Origin: Desulfobulbus sp.
GTDB taxonomy: Bacteria; Desulfobacterota; Desulfobulbia; Desulfobulbales; Desulfobulbaceae
Reading direction: 5' to 3'
DNA length: 15,286 nucleotides
Assembly (NCBI GenBank): GCA_030600525.1
Contig: JAUVLX010000049.1
Span: forward strand, 1 to 15,286
Each line of letters opens with the position of its first letter. Within the stretch, counting starts at the first letter, position 1. The notes beneath the pieces were generated by a model. It ran no database searches and was not told where the DNA came from. It saw only the letters and a list, made by a program, of their open reading frames with translations. The position numbers and the translations under genes were made by a program. Of the stretch, positions 1 through 7,680 are shown piece by piece.

Positions 1-723
1 TGCCAGATCAATGCCGTCGGCACCACCGTTAATGGCAGCTAAATTCTGAGCAATACCAAGATCGGCTGTATCATGGGTATGAAACCAAAGGATAGTTTCA
101 GCCGGCACCAGTTGCCTGGCAGCCTTAAAGGTATCATGTACTTTTTTGGGATTGGCAGTCCCTGAAGCATCTTTAAAACAGATAGAATCAAACGGGACAT
201 CTGCTGCAAGCAGCTTAGCCAATCTGTCCATATAAAATTCTACAGTATGGGCACCAGTACATCCTGGCGGAAGATCCATGATGGAAATAACCACCTGGTG
301 TTTTAACCCGTGATGAACTATGCGCTGTCCCGAGTATTCCAAGTTACGAATATCATTGAGTGCATCAAAATTTCGAATCGTGGTCATGCCGTGTTTTTTA
401 AACATCTTGGCATGCAGATCGATAATGTCCCGTGGACACTGACTCAGCGCCACAACATTAATACCTCGGGCAAGGGTCTGTAGCTCAGCCTCATTACCCA
501 CTTCCAGCCGAAAACGATCCATCATGTCAAAGGCTGATTCGCCGCAATAAAAAAACAAACTCTGAAACCTGGCGCCACCACCTGCTTCAAGGTGTGTAAT
601 GCCGGCATCCACAGTTGCCTTGACAGCAGGCAGAAAGTCATTGGTCAGGACCCTGGCTCCAAAAACAGATTGAAAGCCGTCTCGAAAGGATGTGTCCATG
701 AATCGTATCAGTTTTTTTGCCAC
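1..723 (-). CDS. oadA: Biotin-dependent carboxyltransferase subunit (oxaloacetate decarboxylase alpha / pyruvate carboxylase subunit B), C-terminus beyond the window
   Basis: The 241 visible residues are the N-terminal TIM-barrel (HMGL-like) carboxyltransferase domain. This domain moves a carboxyl group between oxaloacetate/pyruvate and biotin. Visible motifs are DTSFRDGFQS at residues 10-19 (metal/substrate loop), FKDASGTANP at 183-192 with the lysine (K184) that is carbamoylated in this family, and FHTHDTADLG at 214-223 with the two metal-ligand histidines H215 and H217. The start is GTG at 723, chosen because a strong AAGGAGA lies 5 nt upstream; the next ATG (residue 9) would remove the strand leading into the DTSFRDG motif. 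Conserved C-terminal and any biotinyl domain lie past the left edge. The upstream oadG-like gene favours a Na+-pumping decarboxylase, but a pyruvate carboxylase B subunit is equally compatible with what is visible. Confidence 0.88.
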   Translation of the reverse strand, partial: MAKKLIRFMDTSFRDGFQSVFGARVLTNDFLPAVKATVDAGITHLEAGGGARFQSLFFYCGESAFDMMDRFRLEVGNEAELQTLARGINVVALSQCPRDIIDLHAKMFKKHGMTTIRNFDALNDIRNLEYSGQRIVHHGLKHQVVISIMDLPPGCTGAHTVEFYMDRLAKLLAADVPFDSICFKDASGTANPKKVHDTFKAARQLVPAETILWFHTHDTADLGIAQNLAAINGGADGIDLA

Positions 724-1150
724 TCTAATCTCCTTGCGCTAGGAATGTCCTGGTCGCGTTACTCTTGTTCGTCCGTAACTTCAGCAGCACCCCACCTGCG
801 CACGATCAGGCAGGAAAACAGAGCATTACTCTTGTTATCCAGCCTGCTTGTACGCATTTGGAGCACTGCTGAACAGTTACAGATCGAGGTTAAGGCGAGG
901 TTATTTGTTATTCGCGGAATAGTTACGTTGGTCCAAACCTATTTCGAACTCCGCAAGCGTTTGTCCGTTTGTACCTGTTTTATATAAAAATCTGCAGATT
1001 GCCATTTTTCCGAAAGCGAAGTTACGCCTGTAAGGATTGCAAACAAAAAAAATCACAGACAGAGAGTCGAGATCAAAGTCTCATGTTGTTTGCGTATCTT
1101 CGAGAATATCTTTTGAATATGACGCCGCCAGAACTAATGAGAAATCCAAG
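724..1150. other. Gap between oadG and oadA, no convincing gene
   Basis: This 427-nt stretch separates two subunits that are often adjacent. Reading frames on both strands are short, lack a good ribosome site and resemble no family I know. Apart from the oadA ribosome site it holds: a perfect 12-bp palindrome AATCTGCAGATT at 989-1000 beside an AT-rich TATATAAAA; a near-identical 14-nt direct repeat (GCGTTACTCTTGTT at 756-769 and GCATTACTCTTGTT at 823-836); and a run of eight A at 1045-1052, which is a T8 tract for minus-strand transcription and could end some oadG transcripts, although only weak stems precede it. A separate promoter for oadA could lie here, but I see no clear -35/-10 pair. 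Confidence 0.5.
729..735 (-). promoter_or_regulatory. Shine-Dalgarno that fixes the GTG start of oadA
   Basis: Read on the minus strand this is AAGGAGA, 5 nt before GTG at 723-721. No ATG in that frame lies between it and the conserved N-terminal strand, so it decides for the GTG start. Confidence 0.8.
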
Positions 1151-1429
1151 CTAGTGAGTGGCAACCGCTTCAGCTTCGTAAGCAGCAACCGCAGCTGCAA
1201 TCACGGCAATATCATCTTCAAAATCTGAGCTGGAAGGGATTAGTGTACCTGCAGTATGGCGTTGAGCAATCCCTCGTCGCTCACGTTCCAAGCGAATCGC
1301 TTCCAACTCTCTTGCGGAGGCACCGCGAGCCAATCGGGAGACAAGCTGAATGAGCACGATGGTAAAGGATAAAAACAGTAAAACCGTCGTCATACCGACG
1401 AACATTAACTTTACACCTTCAAAAAGCAT
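1151..1429 (-). CDS. oadG: OadG-like gamma subunit of a Na+-pumping oxaloacetate decarboxylase
   Basis: A 92-residue protein with the OadG family layout: a short N-terminus (MLFEGVKLMFVGM), one transmembrane helix at about residues 9-30, a basic Arg-rich juxtamembrane stretch (about 32-57), and a low-complexity Ala/Glu/Asp tail ending in ATH. In the Na+-pump decarboxylases OadG is the small single-span subunit that holds the carboxyltransferase (OadA) onto the membrane decarboxylase (OadB). The size matches the usual 80-110 residues. A purine-rich CAGGGG lies about 9 nt upstream of the ATG. The oadA-like gene follows on the same strand after a 427-nt gap; oadB is not in the window. The family diverges fast, so the call rests on length, the helix, the GhKLMFhGM-type start and the neighbour. 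Confidence 0.8.
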   Translation of the reverse strand: MLFEGVKLMFVGMTTVLLFLSFTIVLIQLVSRLARGASARELEAIRLERERRGIAQRHTAGTLIPSSSDFEDDIAVIAAAVAAYEAEAVATH

Positions 1430-1479
1430 GGTCGTTTGCCCCTGAAACTCTAAACGATAAATAATATTGATCCCCCAGC

Positions 1480-1502
1480 CAGCACACCACAGTGTTGTAC
1501 TG
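1480..1502. promoter_or_regulatory. 23-bp imperfect palindrome, possible operator
   Basis: Two 11-bp arms flank a central A at 1491, and 9 of 11 positions pair. The core is ACACCAC-A-GTGTTGT at 1484-1498. It lies 51-73 nt upstream of the oadG start, where a repressor or activator of the minus-strand transcript could bind. No regulator gene is next to it, so the binding protein is unknown. Confidence 0.3.
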
Positions 1503-1613
1503 CGCGGGGAGTAGTGTCATGGTGCAAAAAAGATACCAATTACATAGAGTCAGGCAACACCCTGTAAATGTAAATTTTTAAGAGTTAGCCATATATCATA
1601 CCCCTTACAAAAC

Positions 1614-1627
1614 GGCGGGATCCCACC
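1614..1627. promoter_or_regulatory. 14-bp dyad around GGGATCCC, possible operator
   Basis: GGCGGGATCCCACC reads as its own complement except at one pair (C1616 against A1625). It has no loop, so it fits a DNA-binding site better than a terminator. It sits in the middle of the oadG/RND divergent region. It could be chance. Confidence 0.2.
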
Positions 1628-1910
1628 CTTTTCCAACCAGCAAAATGGGGGTAAGATGACACGCTCAACCTGAAAAGGACCTTCCGCCGAAGTTTTTGTG
1701 CCTACGAAACTTGTTTACCGAGAAAGCAGTTGAGTTTACAACGTGGCTACATTATCGTTATGGGCTTATTTTCTTATATATGGTCGTCGAAACTGCCTTA
1801 TTATATAAATACCATTTTGGTGTCACCTGCACGGCCTTTTCGGTCACACTCCACTTGGGATAATACGTGTGAATCAGGATTGAACAGGTGCTATCGGGAA
1901 CCCTTTATCC

Positions 1911-1916
1911 AAGGAA
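1911..1916 (+). promoter_or_regulatory. Shine-Dalgarno that fixes the start of the MFP gene
   Basis: AAGGAA lies 5 nt before ATG 1922. The codon that follows opens a signal peptide, which settles the start over the open frame from TTG 1730. An out-of-frame ATG at 1917 lies inside the spacer. Confidence 0.7.
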
Positions 1917-1921
1917 ATGCA

Positions 1922-2971
1922 ATGCGTCTTTTTCTGCTTGTTTGTTTCTTTTTTTCCTCTCTCACTGTCACAGGTTATTGCCAGGATCCGCCACCAGCAA
2001 AAGTTCGAACCACGCCTATTACCAAGGAACAGGTTTCCAGGAATAAACCCTTCCTCGGTATTCTTTATTACGACAGATTGAGCAAGGTTTCCAGTGAGGT
2101 AGCCGGACTGGTGGAAACGATCAAGGTAAGGAGTGGTGACAGGGTTAAACAGGGGGACCCATTGGTACAACTCAACACGGACCTGCTTGATCAGGATATT
2201 AAGTTGAGTACCACCAGGGTAGAGCAGCAAATACTGGAAGGTGTACTGGCACAAAAAAATTACGACCGACAAAAGAGCCTGCTCGAAAATCGCGGGGCCA
2301 GTCAGAAAAAATACGATGATGCCCAGTTTGCCTATAATAATTCCCGGCTGGAGCAACAGGCGGCACAGCACACCCTGACAAGATTACGTTTGCAAAAGGA
2401 AAAAAGCCTGATTACCGCACCTTTTGACGGCATAATCCTTGAGAAGGGTGTCGATTCAGGTGACTGGGTACAACAGGGTGGTCAGGTAGCTGTCATTGGC
2501 GCGACCGATGCCCTGTTTGTCAAAGTTCCTCTAGGCGAAACACTGCTCCAATTCATTCACCCAGGTGCCGAAGTTGAGGTGGTCATCAACGCCTTTGCTC
2601 AGTCACTGACAGGCACCATTGACACCATAGATCCACGCGCCGATGCAAAAACCAAAAACGTTTTTATTAAAATCCGTATCCCTGTCATTGCAAAAAGTGC
2701 GGAAAACTTGTCTGCCACAGTCCACCTTCCCATCAGTGACAAACAACAACTCAGCATCATTCCCAGAGATGCCTTAGTCAAATTCAAAGGCAAGGATTTT
2801 GTATACACAGTGAAAGAAGGGAAGGCCAGCATCCTCCCGGTGAATATTGTGACCTTTCTCGGAGACAAAGTTGCAGCAGACAACCCCTACCTTACCCCGG
2901 GGATGCCAGTTGTGATTGAAGGTAATGAACGCCTTCGTCCGGACCAACCTGTAATCGTTATAGGGGAATAA
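1922..2971 (+). CDS. RND efflux periplasmic adaptor (membrane fusion protein, HlyD/AcrA family)
   Basis: A 349-residue periplasmic adaptor that bridges an RND pump to an outer-membrane channel. Residues 1-20 (MRLFLLVCFFF..., rich in Phe/Leu/Val) form a secretion signal; TGYC at 17-20 is not a good lipobox. The order expected for the family is visible: first half of the barrel-sandwich (lipoyl-like) domain at about 56-86 (GLVETIKVRSGDRVKQGDPL), a Gln/Lys/Arg-rich helical hairpin at about 88-160, the second lipoyl half at about 163-195 (LITAPFDGIILEKGVDSGDWV), a beta-barrel at about 197-275, and a membrane-proximal C-terminal domain (IIPRDALVKFKGKDFVYTV). The pump gene begins 5 nt after the stop, so the two are one operon. 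Substrate is unknown. Being short, it probably has a short hairpin. Confidence 0.93.
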   Translation: MRLFLLVCFFFSSLTVTGYCQDPPPAKVRTTPITKEQVSRNKPFLGILYYDRLSKVSSEVAGLVETIKVRSGDRVKQGDPLVQLNTDLLDQDIKLSTTRVEQQILEGVLAQKNYDRQKSLLENRGASQKKYDDAQFAYNNSRLEQQAAQHTLTRLRLQKEKSLITAPFDGIILEKGVDSGDWVQQGGQVAVIGATDALFVKVPLGETLLQFIHPGAEVEVVINAFAQSLTGTIDTIDPRADAKTKNVFIKIRIPVIAKSAENLSATVHLPISDKQQLSIIPRDALVKFKGKDFVYTVKEGKASILPVNIVTFLGDKVAADNPYLTPGMPVVIEGNERLRPDQPVIVIGE

Positions 2972-2976
2972 GCTTT

Positions 2977-5900
2977 ATGGATATCATTCGCTACTCCCTT
3001 GAAAAACCGGTCACTGTTACGGTTGGAGTTATCCTGGTCATACTTTTTGGGATCATCGGCCTCAACGCACTACCGGTCCAGCTGACTCCGGACGTTGAAA
3101 CACCGCAAATTACAGTCAACACCACCTGGAACGGTGCAACTCCCTATGAAGTGGAAAAGGAGATTATCGAGCAACAGGAAGAAACCCTAAAAGGGTTGCA
3201 GGGGCTGACTAAAATGGAAAGCGCCAGCTATAACTCCTTTGGCGAAGTCACCCTTTCTTTCCAGATTGACACAAATATTGATGATGCCCTGTTGCGGGTT
3301 TCTAATAAACTCAACGAGGTTTCTGACTATCCAGAGACCGCCAAACAACCGGTAATTGAAGCTGCCGGAGCACAGAGTTCTCCTGTTATATGGATGGTTA
3401 TCCGCCCCAAACCTGAGAACAAGGAGCCCATCAACCACTATCGTACCTTTTTCGAAGATACAGTTCGGCAACACCTGGAACGGGTACCAGGAGTTGGCTC
3501 CCTGTTTGTCTTTGGCGGCACAGAGAACCAACTAGAAGTTGTGGTGGCACCGCAGGATATGGCGCGTTTCGATGTCTCCATTAACCAGATTGTCCAAGCC
3601 ATCCAGCAGGCAAACAACAATATAGCCGCAGGCGTGCTCGGGATCAAAAACAAAAATTATCGGATCAGAACTGTCAGTCAGTTTCAAAATGCCAGCGATG
3701 TCCTGGACGTGGTCATTGCCGACGACGGCGTCAACCGAGTATACCTTAGTGATGTGGCAACGGTTGAACATGGCCACAAAAAAGAAGCCGTCTCTGTGTT
3801 GCATAACGGAGACCAGGTTATTGTTGTCGGGGTGCGCAGGGAGCAGGGAGCAAATGTCCTGCACATGACAAATCAGCTTGAAGAAATCATCAACAAACTC
3901 AACACAACCCTGCTTGACCAAGAAGGATTATATATTGACTGGGTCTACGACCAAAGGCCGTACATCAACCGGGCCATTTCCATCGTTAAACAAAATGTCC
4001 TCATTGGTGGACTTCTAGCCATTGGCGTACTCTTACTCTTTTTGCGCAGTATCAGGTCCACTGCAACCATTGCCATGGCCATCCCTATCTCTGCCATTGG
4101 TGCGTTCATTTTCCTCTGGCTGACAGGTAGAAATTTAAATGTGGTCAGCCTGGCAGGTATTTCCTTTGCGGTCGGCATGCTGGTGGACAACTCCATCGTT
4201 GTTCTGGAAAACATTGACCGGCACCGGAAAATGGGTAAAACGGCCATCAAGGCTGCCTATGAGGGGACCCAGGAGGTTTGGGGCGCCATTTTTGCTTCAA
4301 CCGCAACTACGGTAGCCGTATTCCTGCCGGTTGTTTTTATTCAGGAAGAGGCAGGCCAGCTTTTTCGCGATATTGCTATCGCCATCACTTCCTCGATCCT
4401 GCTCAGCCTTGTTGTTTCCATTTCAGTGATCCCCACCCTTATCAATCTGCTCTATCGCAACAGAGGGGTAAGCAAAAAAAATAAACTACAGCAATCTGTT
4501 GTCGGTCCATGGTTGGCCGCAGCGATAATGAATTTCTCCAACCTGTGCATGAAAAACGTTTTCACCCGAATCACCTCGGTGGTAGCGTTTACAACCATGT
4601 CCGTGGCGCTAATAATAATACTGCTACCCAGTGCAGAATACCTGCCGCAGGGCAACAGAAACCTGATTCTTAATATTCTGATTCCACCACCAGGCTACTC
4701 AGTGGAAAAGCAGAAGGAGCTGGGCAGGTATATCTACAACGAAGCGGCCCCGTACTTCAAAGAGGACGGAAAGGATGGCATTCCGCAGATAAAGCAGATG
4801 TTTTATGTTGGTGCTGACCGCATCAACCTTTTTGGTGGGATCAGCGAACATGATACCAGAGCCAGTGAAATGATGCCGCTCTTCAACCGGATCATGCAGT
4901 CCATCCCCGGCATCTTCGGTGTCAGCATTCAGGCAGGGATCTTTGAATCCGGAATAGGTAAAGGCCGCACTGTGGAAATCAATATTGCCGGAAACAACAT
5001 TGACGCCATTATTGATTCGGCAAGAACAGTTTACGGTATGACCAGCCAGAATATTAAGGGTGCGCAGATAAGACCAGTACCATCGCTTGAATCCAGTTAC
5101 CCGGAAGTCCAAATTATACCAGACAAGGAAAAATTGCGCGCCAACGGATTGAACGAATCCGATCTCGGTGTATATGTGGATATCCTCATGGACGGTCGAA
5201 AAATTGATGAATATCGTCCCGAAGGCATCAAGCAAGTCGACCTGGTTATCAAAGGGGACGAAAGACTTTTCCTGGCACCGGAAGACATTCTCAACGCAAC
5301 CATTGTATCCGGACAGGGCGACCTGATCCGTATTGGCGATGTGGCTGAATTATTTTATACTCAGGGAATGCCCCAGATCAATCACCTGGAACGTAACCGA
5401 ACCATCACCCTCCAGGTAACACCGCCCCCCGAGGTTGCCCTACAGACGGCTATGGAAATCATTGAAAAAGACATCGTGGGTGTCTTAACCAAGGCAGGAA
5501 AACTTAACGATGTTACGGTTTCCATCGGTGGTAACGCTGATAAACTCACCGAAACCCGTAAGGCCCTGCAATGGAACATGTTGCTGGCCCTGGTCATTAC
5601 CTACCTTTTAATGGCCGCACTTTTTGAAAACTTTTTCTACCCCCTCATTATCCTTTTTACCGTCCCGCTTGCAGCAGCCGGAGGTCTCATAGGGCTTCGT
5701 GCTGTTAACGCCCTGGTTGCTCCCCAGGCAATGGATGTACTGAGCATGCTTGGGTTCATTATTCTCATCGGCACGGTGGTCAATAATGCCATTCTCATTG
5801 TCCACCAGTCATTAAACAATGTCCGTTATAAAAACATGCTCGGCACCGAGGCCATCTCACAAGCTGTCAGAACCAGAATACGACCCATCTTCATGAGTGC

Positions 5901-6111
5901 CACCACCAGTGTGCTCGCGATGTCGCCCCTGGTTATTTCCACAGGATCAGGAAGTGAATTGTACAGGGGGTTGGGCTCTATCCTGCTGGGTGGGTTGAGC
6001 ATATCGACCATGTTCACCTTGTTTGTCATCCCTTCGCTGCTGACATTTTTCATTAGTTTTGAGAAGCCTAGGGCCCCAGCAGATTCGACAACAGCAAAAG
6101 ATGCCCTATAG
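2977..6111 (+). CDS. RND-family inner-membrane efflux pump (HAE/AcrB-like)
   Basis: A 1044-residue proton-driven exporter, normal length for the AcrB/MdtC type. An N-terminal membrane helix (about 9-31) is followed by a large periplasmic porter region, a cluster of helices around 335-500, a second periplasmic region (about 555-850) and a final helical cluster (about 855-1030). The porter motif LPVQLTPDVETPQI follows the first helix. In TM4 the ion-relay motif is GMLVDNSIVVLENI with D404 kept and N405 where AcrB has its second Asp (D408). In TM10 the AcrB lysine (K940) region reads GTVVNNAILIV (N936, N937). This pattern is common in a large non-AcrB branch of the superfamily. AGGGGA at 2962-2967, inside the end of the adaptor gene, is the ribosome site. 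No outer-membrane factor gene is adjacent. Substrate cannot be told: hydrophobic drug-type rather than metal is favoured, because the copper/silver signature residues of CusA-type pumps are not evident. Confidence 0.95.
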   Translation: MDIIRYSLEKPVTVTVGVILVILFGIIGLNALPVQLTPDVETPQITVNTTWNGATPYEVEKEIIEQQEETLKGLQGLTKMESASYNSFGEVTLSFQIDTNIDDALLRVSNKLNEVSDYPETAKQPVIEAAGAQSSPVIWMVIRPKPENKEPINHYRTFFEDTVRQHLERVPGVGSLFVFGGTENQLEVVVAPQDMARFDVSINQIVQAIQQANNNIAAGVLGIKNKNYRIRTVSQFQNASDVLDVVIADDGVNRVYLSDVATVEHGHKKEAVSVLHNGDQVIVVGVRREQGANVLHMTNQLEEIINKLNTTLLDQEGLYIDWVYDQRPYINRAISIVKQNVLIGGLLAIGVLLLFLRSIRSTATIAMAIPISAIGAFIFLWLTGRNLNVVSLAGISFAVGMLVDNSIVVLENIDRHRKMGKTAIKAAYEGTQEVWGAIFASTATTVAVFLPVVFIQEEAGQLFRDIAIAITSSILLSLVVSISVIPTLINLLYRNRGVSKKNKLQQSVVGPWLAAAIMNFSNLCMKNVFTRITSVVAFTTMSVALIIILLPSAEYLPQGNRNLILNILIPPPGYSVEKQKELGRYIYNEAAPYFKEDGKDGIPQIKQMFYVGADRINLFGGISEHDTRASEMMPLFNRIMQSIPGIFGVSIQAGIFESGIGKGRTVEINIAGNNIDAIIDSARTVYGMTSQNIKGAQIRPVPSLESSYPEVQIIPDKEKLRANGLNESDLGVYVDILMDGRKIDEYRPEGIKQVDLVIKGDERLFLAPEDILNATIVSGQGDLIRIGDVAELFYTQGMPQINHLERNRTITLQVTPPPEVALQTAMEIIEKDIVGVLTKAGKLNDVTVSIGGNADKLTETRKALQWNMLLALVITYLLMAALFENFFYPLIILFTVPLAAAGGLIGLRAVNALVAPQAMDVLSMLGFIILIGTVVNNAILIVHQSLNNVRYKNMLGTEAISQAVRTRIRPIFMSATTSVLAMSPLVISTGSGSELYRGLGSILLGGLSISTMFTLFVIPSLLTFFISFEKPRAPADSTTAKDAL

Positions 6112-6175
6112 ACACTGCATACTCTTGCAACTGCAGCACGCACCCTAAAACTTTTTTGTACGGAAAAATTATTAA

Positions 6176-7672
6176 ATGACTGCTATGCAAAAGTTTATTA
6201 CCCAGACGACTAGGCTGCCGACTCCCCCGGCAATTGCACTCAAAATCCTGCAGGCGGTTCGCAGCGATGAGATAAATTTTGAAGAATTGGCAGATATCGT
6301 TATGGCCGATCCGGTACTCACGGCTCAGGTCCTAAAAATTGCCAACTCCTCGATTTACAGTTTACCCAAGCAGGTCACCTCCCTGACCCTGGCTACGGCA
6401 CTTCTAGGCACCCAGGCACTGAAAAACATTGCCCTCTCTTTTGTTATTGTCGACGGCTTCAAAGATATTCCCCAAGGCGGATTTGATCTTGAACTTTTCT
6501 GGAAACGGTCAATTTCCACCGCGGTTTCTGCAAAAATACTGGCGGCAGAGACAGGCCTTGCCGACGATGACATATTCATCACAGCCCTGCTCCAGGATAT
6601 CGGTATATTAGTCCTCTTTCTGGCAGATGCCCCTGCCTTCACGGAAATGCTTGATAAAAAACGCATCAATGGCAAGCGTTTCTGCAACGCGGAAAAAGAT
6701 CAATTCGGATTTGACCACACAGAGCTGGGATCGCACCTGCTCAAATCCTGGAATCTACCGGAAACAATTTACGAACCTATTCGCCATCACCATGCAAACG
6801 GAACCACAACTGTCGAACATGGCCCGTCCCTACTCCTCAATATATCCGACAAGATATCGTCGATATACCATGGCACCCAAGCGAATAAAAAAATCTCTGA
6901 GGTCCACAATGTACTGGAAAAACATTTTGGGATGGAGCACGAACAGGTAGATAAACTGATCGATACCATTGGTGAAAAAGCACGTGAGGTGATGGATCTT
7001 TTTGCAGTGGATCCAGGGGATATGAAACCCTTTTCTCAGCTGATACAAGAAGCAAATGATGAGTTGCGACGTCTTAATTTTTCCTATGAGCAAGTTGTAC
7101 TGGAACTCAAACAGGCAAAACAGAATGCTGAACAACTGGCTCTGAGCCTTAAAGAATCCAATGACAGATTACGTACACTCGCCTTTCGTGACGACCTGAC
7201 GGGACTCTATAATCACAGGTATTTTCAGGAAATATTTGAAACGGAAATTCACAGGGCAACCCGGCACAGCCATCCAGTTTCCCTGTTGCTGCTAGATATT
7301 GATTTTTTTAAGCAAGTCAATGACACCTACGGCCACCCTGCCGGCGATAATGTTCTCCGCCAGGTCAGCCAGACAATGGTAAAGCTGGTACGTAACTGCG
7401 ATATAGTGGCCAGATATGGCGGAGAGGAATTTGCCATTGTACTTCCCGAGACCGGGAGAAGCAGTGCCAAGGTCCTTGCCCAACGTATCCGGCGCGGCAT
7501 TGAACAACTGCAAATCGCTATCAACGGGCAGGAGATCGGGGTAACGGTCAGTGTCGGTGTAAGCAGTAGCGATATAGAGGGGATGAAAAGCGAAAGGCCG
7601 GTACTCATTGACCGAGCCGACCAAGCCTTATATGCCGCCAAAAAAAACGGAAGGAACAAAGTCGAAATATAA
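6176..7672 (+). CDS. HDOD-GGDEF protein, probable diguanylate cyclase
   Basis: A 498-residue soluble signalling protein. Residues about 6-210 form an HDOD domain (PTPPAIALKILQAVRS at the front, FDHTELGSHLLKSWNLPETI at 179-198, RHHH at 203-206). At the usual HD-type position it reads LLQDIG (139-144), so the metal-ligand histidine is Q140, as in HDOD domains that bind partners rather than cut substrates. A charged helix (about 285-335) links to a GGDEF domain at about 336-498: DLTGLYNHRYF (340-350), DIDFFKQVND (374-383) and active-site GGEEF (415-419). RNCD at 406-409, five residues before GGEEF, is an intact RxxD inhibitory c-di-GMP site. It should therefore make c-di-GMP from GTP with product inhibition. 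No membrane or receiver domain is present; the HDOD part is the likely input. Start: ATG 6176 with a weak GGAA 10 nt upstream; ATG 6185 is an alternative. It lies 64 nt after the pump with no clear terminator between. Confidence 0.93.
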   Translation: MTAMQKFITQTTRLPTPPAIALKILQAVRSDEINFEELADIVMADPVLTAQVLKIANSSIYSLPKQVTSLTLATALLGTQALKNIALSFVIVDGFKDIPQGGFDLELFWKRSISTAVSAKILAAETGLADDDIFITALLQDIGILVLFLADAPAFTEMLDKKRINGKRFCNAEKDQFGFDHTELGSHLLKSWNLPETIYEPIRHHHANGTTTVEHGPSLLLNISDKISSIYHGTQANKKISEVHNVLEKHFGMEHEQVDKLIDTIGEKAREVMDLFAVDPGDMKPFSQLIQEANDELRRLNFSYEQVVLELKQAKQNAEQLALSLKESNDRLRTLAFRDDLTGLYNHRYFQEIFETEIHRATRHSHPVSLLLLDIDFFKQVNDTYGHPAGDNVLRQVSQTMVKLVRNCDIVARYGGEEFAIVLPETGRSSAKVLAQRIRRGIEQLQIAINGQEIGVTVSVGVSSSDIEGMKSERPVLIDRADQALYAAKKNGRNKVEI

Positions 7673-7680
7673 ATCTGCTG

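Larger units (their letters stand above)
1430..1921. other. Divergent intergenic region between oadG and the RND operon
   Basis: This 492-nt region must hold the promoters for oadG (minus) and the efflux operon (plus). The best plus-strand candidate is weak: TTGAGT at 1730-1735 and TATCGT at 1753-1758 with a 17-nt spacer; an AT-rich TATTATATAAAT at 1799-1810 is another possible -10. GTTTAC occurs twice, at 1713-1718 and 1734-1739, exactly 21 bp apart. Two imperfect dyads are listed separately. An open frame runs from a TTG at 1730 into the adaptor gene, but its first 64 codons do not look like protein and the true start has its own ribosome site. I see no gene here. Confidence 0.55.

Noticed and set aside
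592..1228. Overlapping open frames of 131, 61 and 63 codons on the plus strand
   Set aside because: The first is partly antisense to oadA, the others partly antisense to oadG; none has a ribosome site, a recognisable motif or protein-like composition.
1730..1921. 64-codon N-terminal extension of the adaptor gene from a TTG
   Set aside because: A signal peptide and AAGGAA place the start at ATG 1922; the extension would bury the signal peptide.
2004..2014. GTTCGAACC, resembling a tRNA T-loop (a similar TTCGAACTCC lies near 943)
   Set aside because: No acceptor or anticodon stem can be built around either; the first is inside the adaptor coding region.
6112..6175. Possible terminator between the RND pump and the cyclase (CTGCA at 6115-6119 with TGCAG at 6132-6136)
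   Set aside because: Only 5 pairs with a 12-nt loop; the T6 run comes later and is not joined to the stem.
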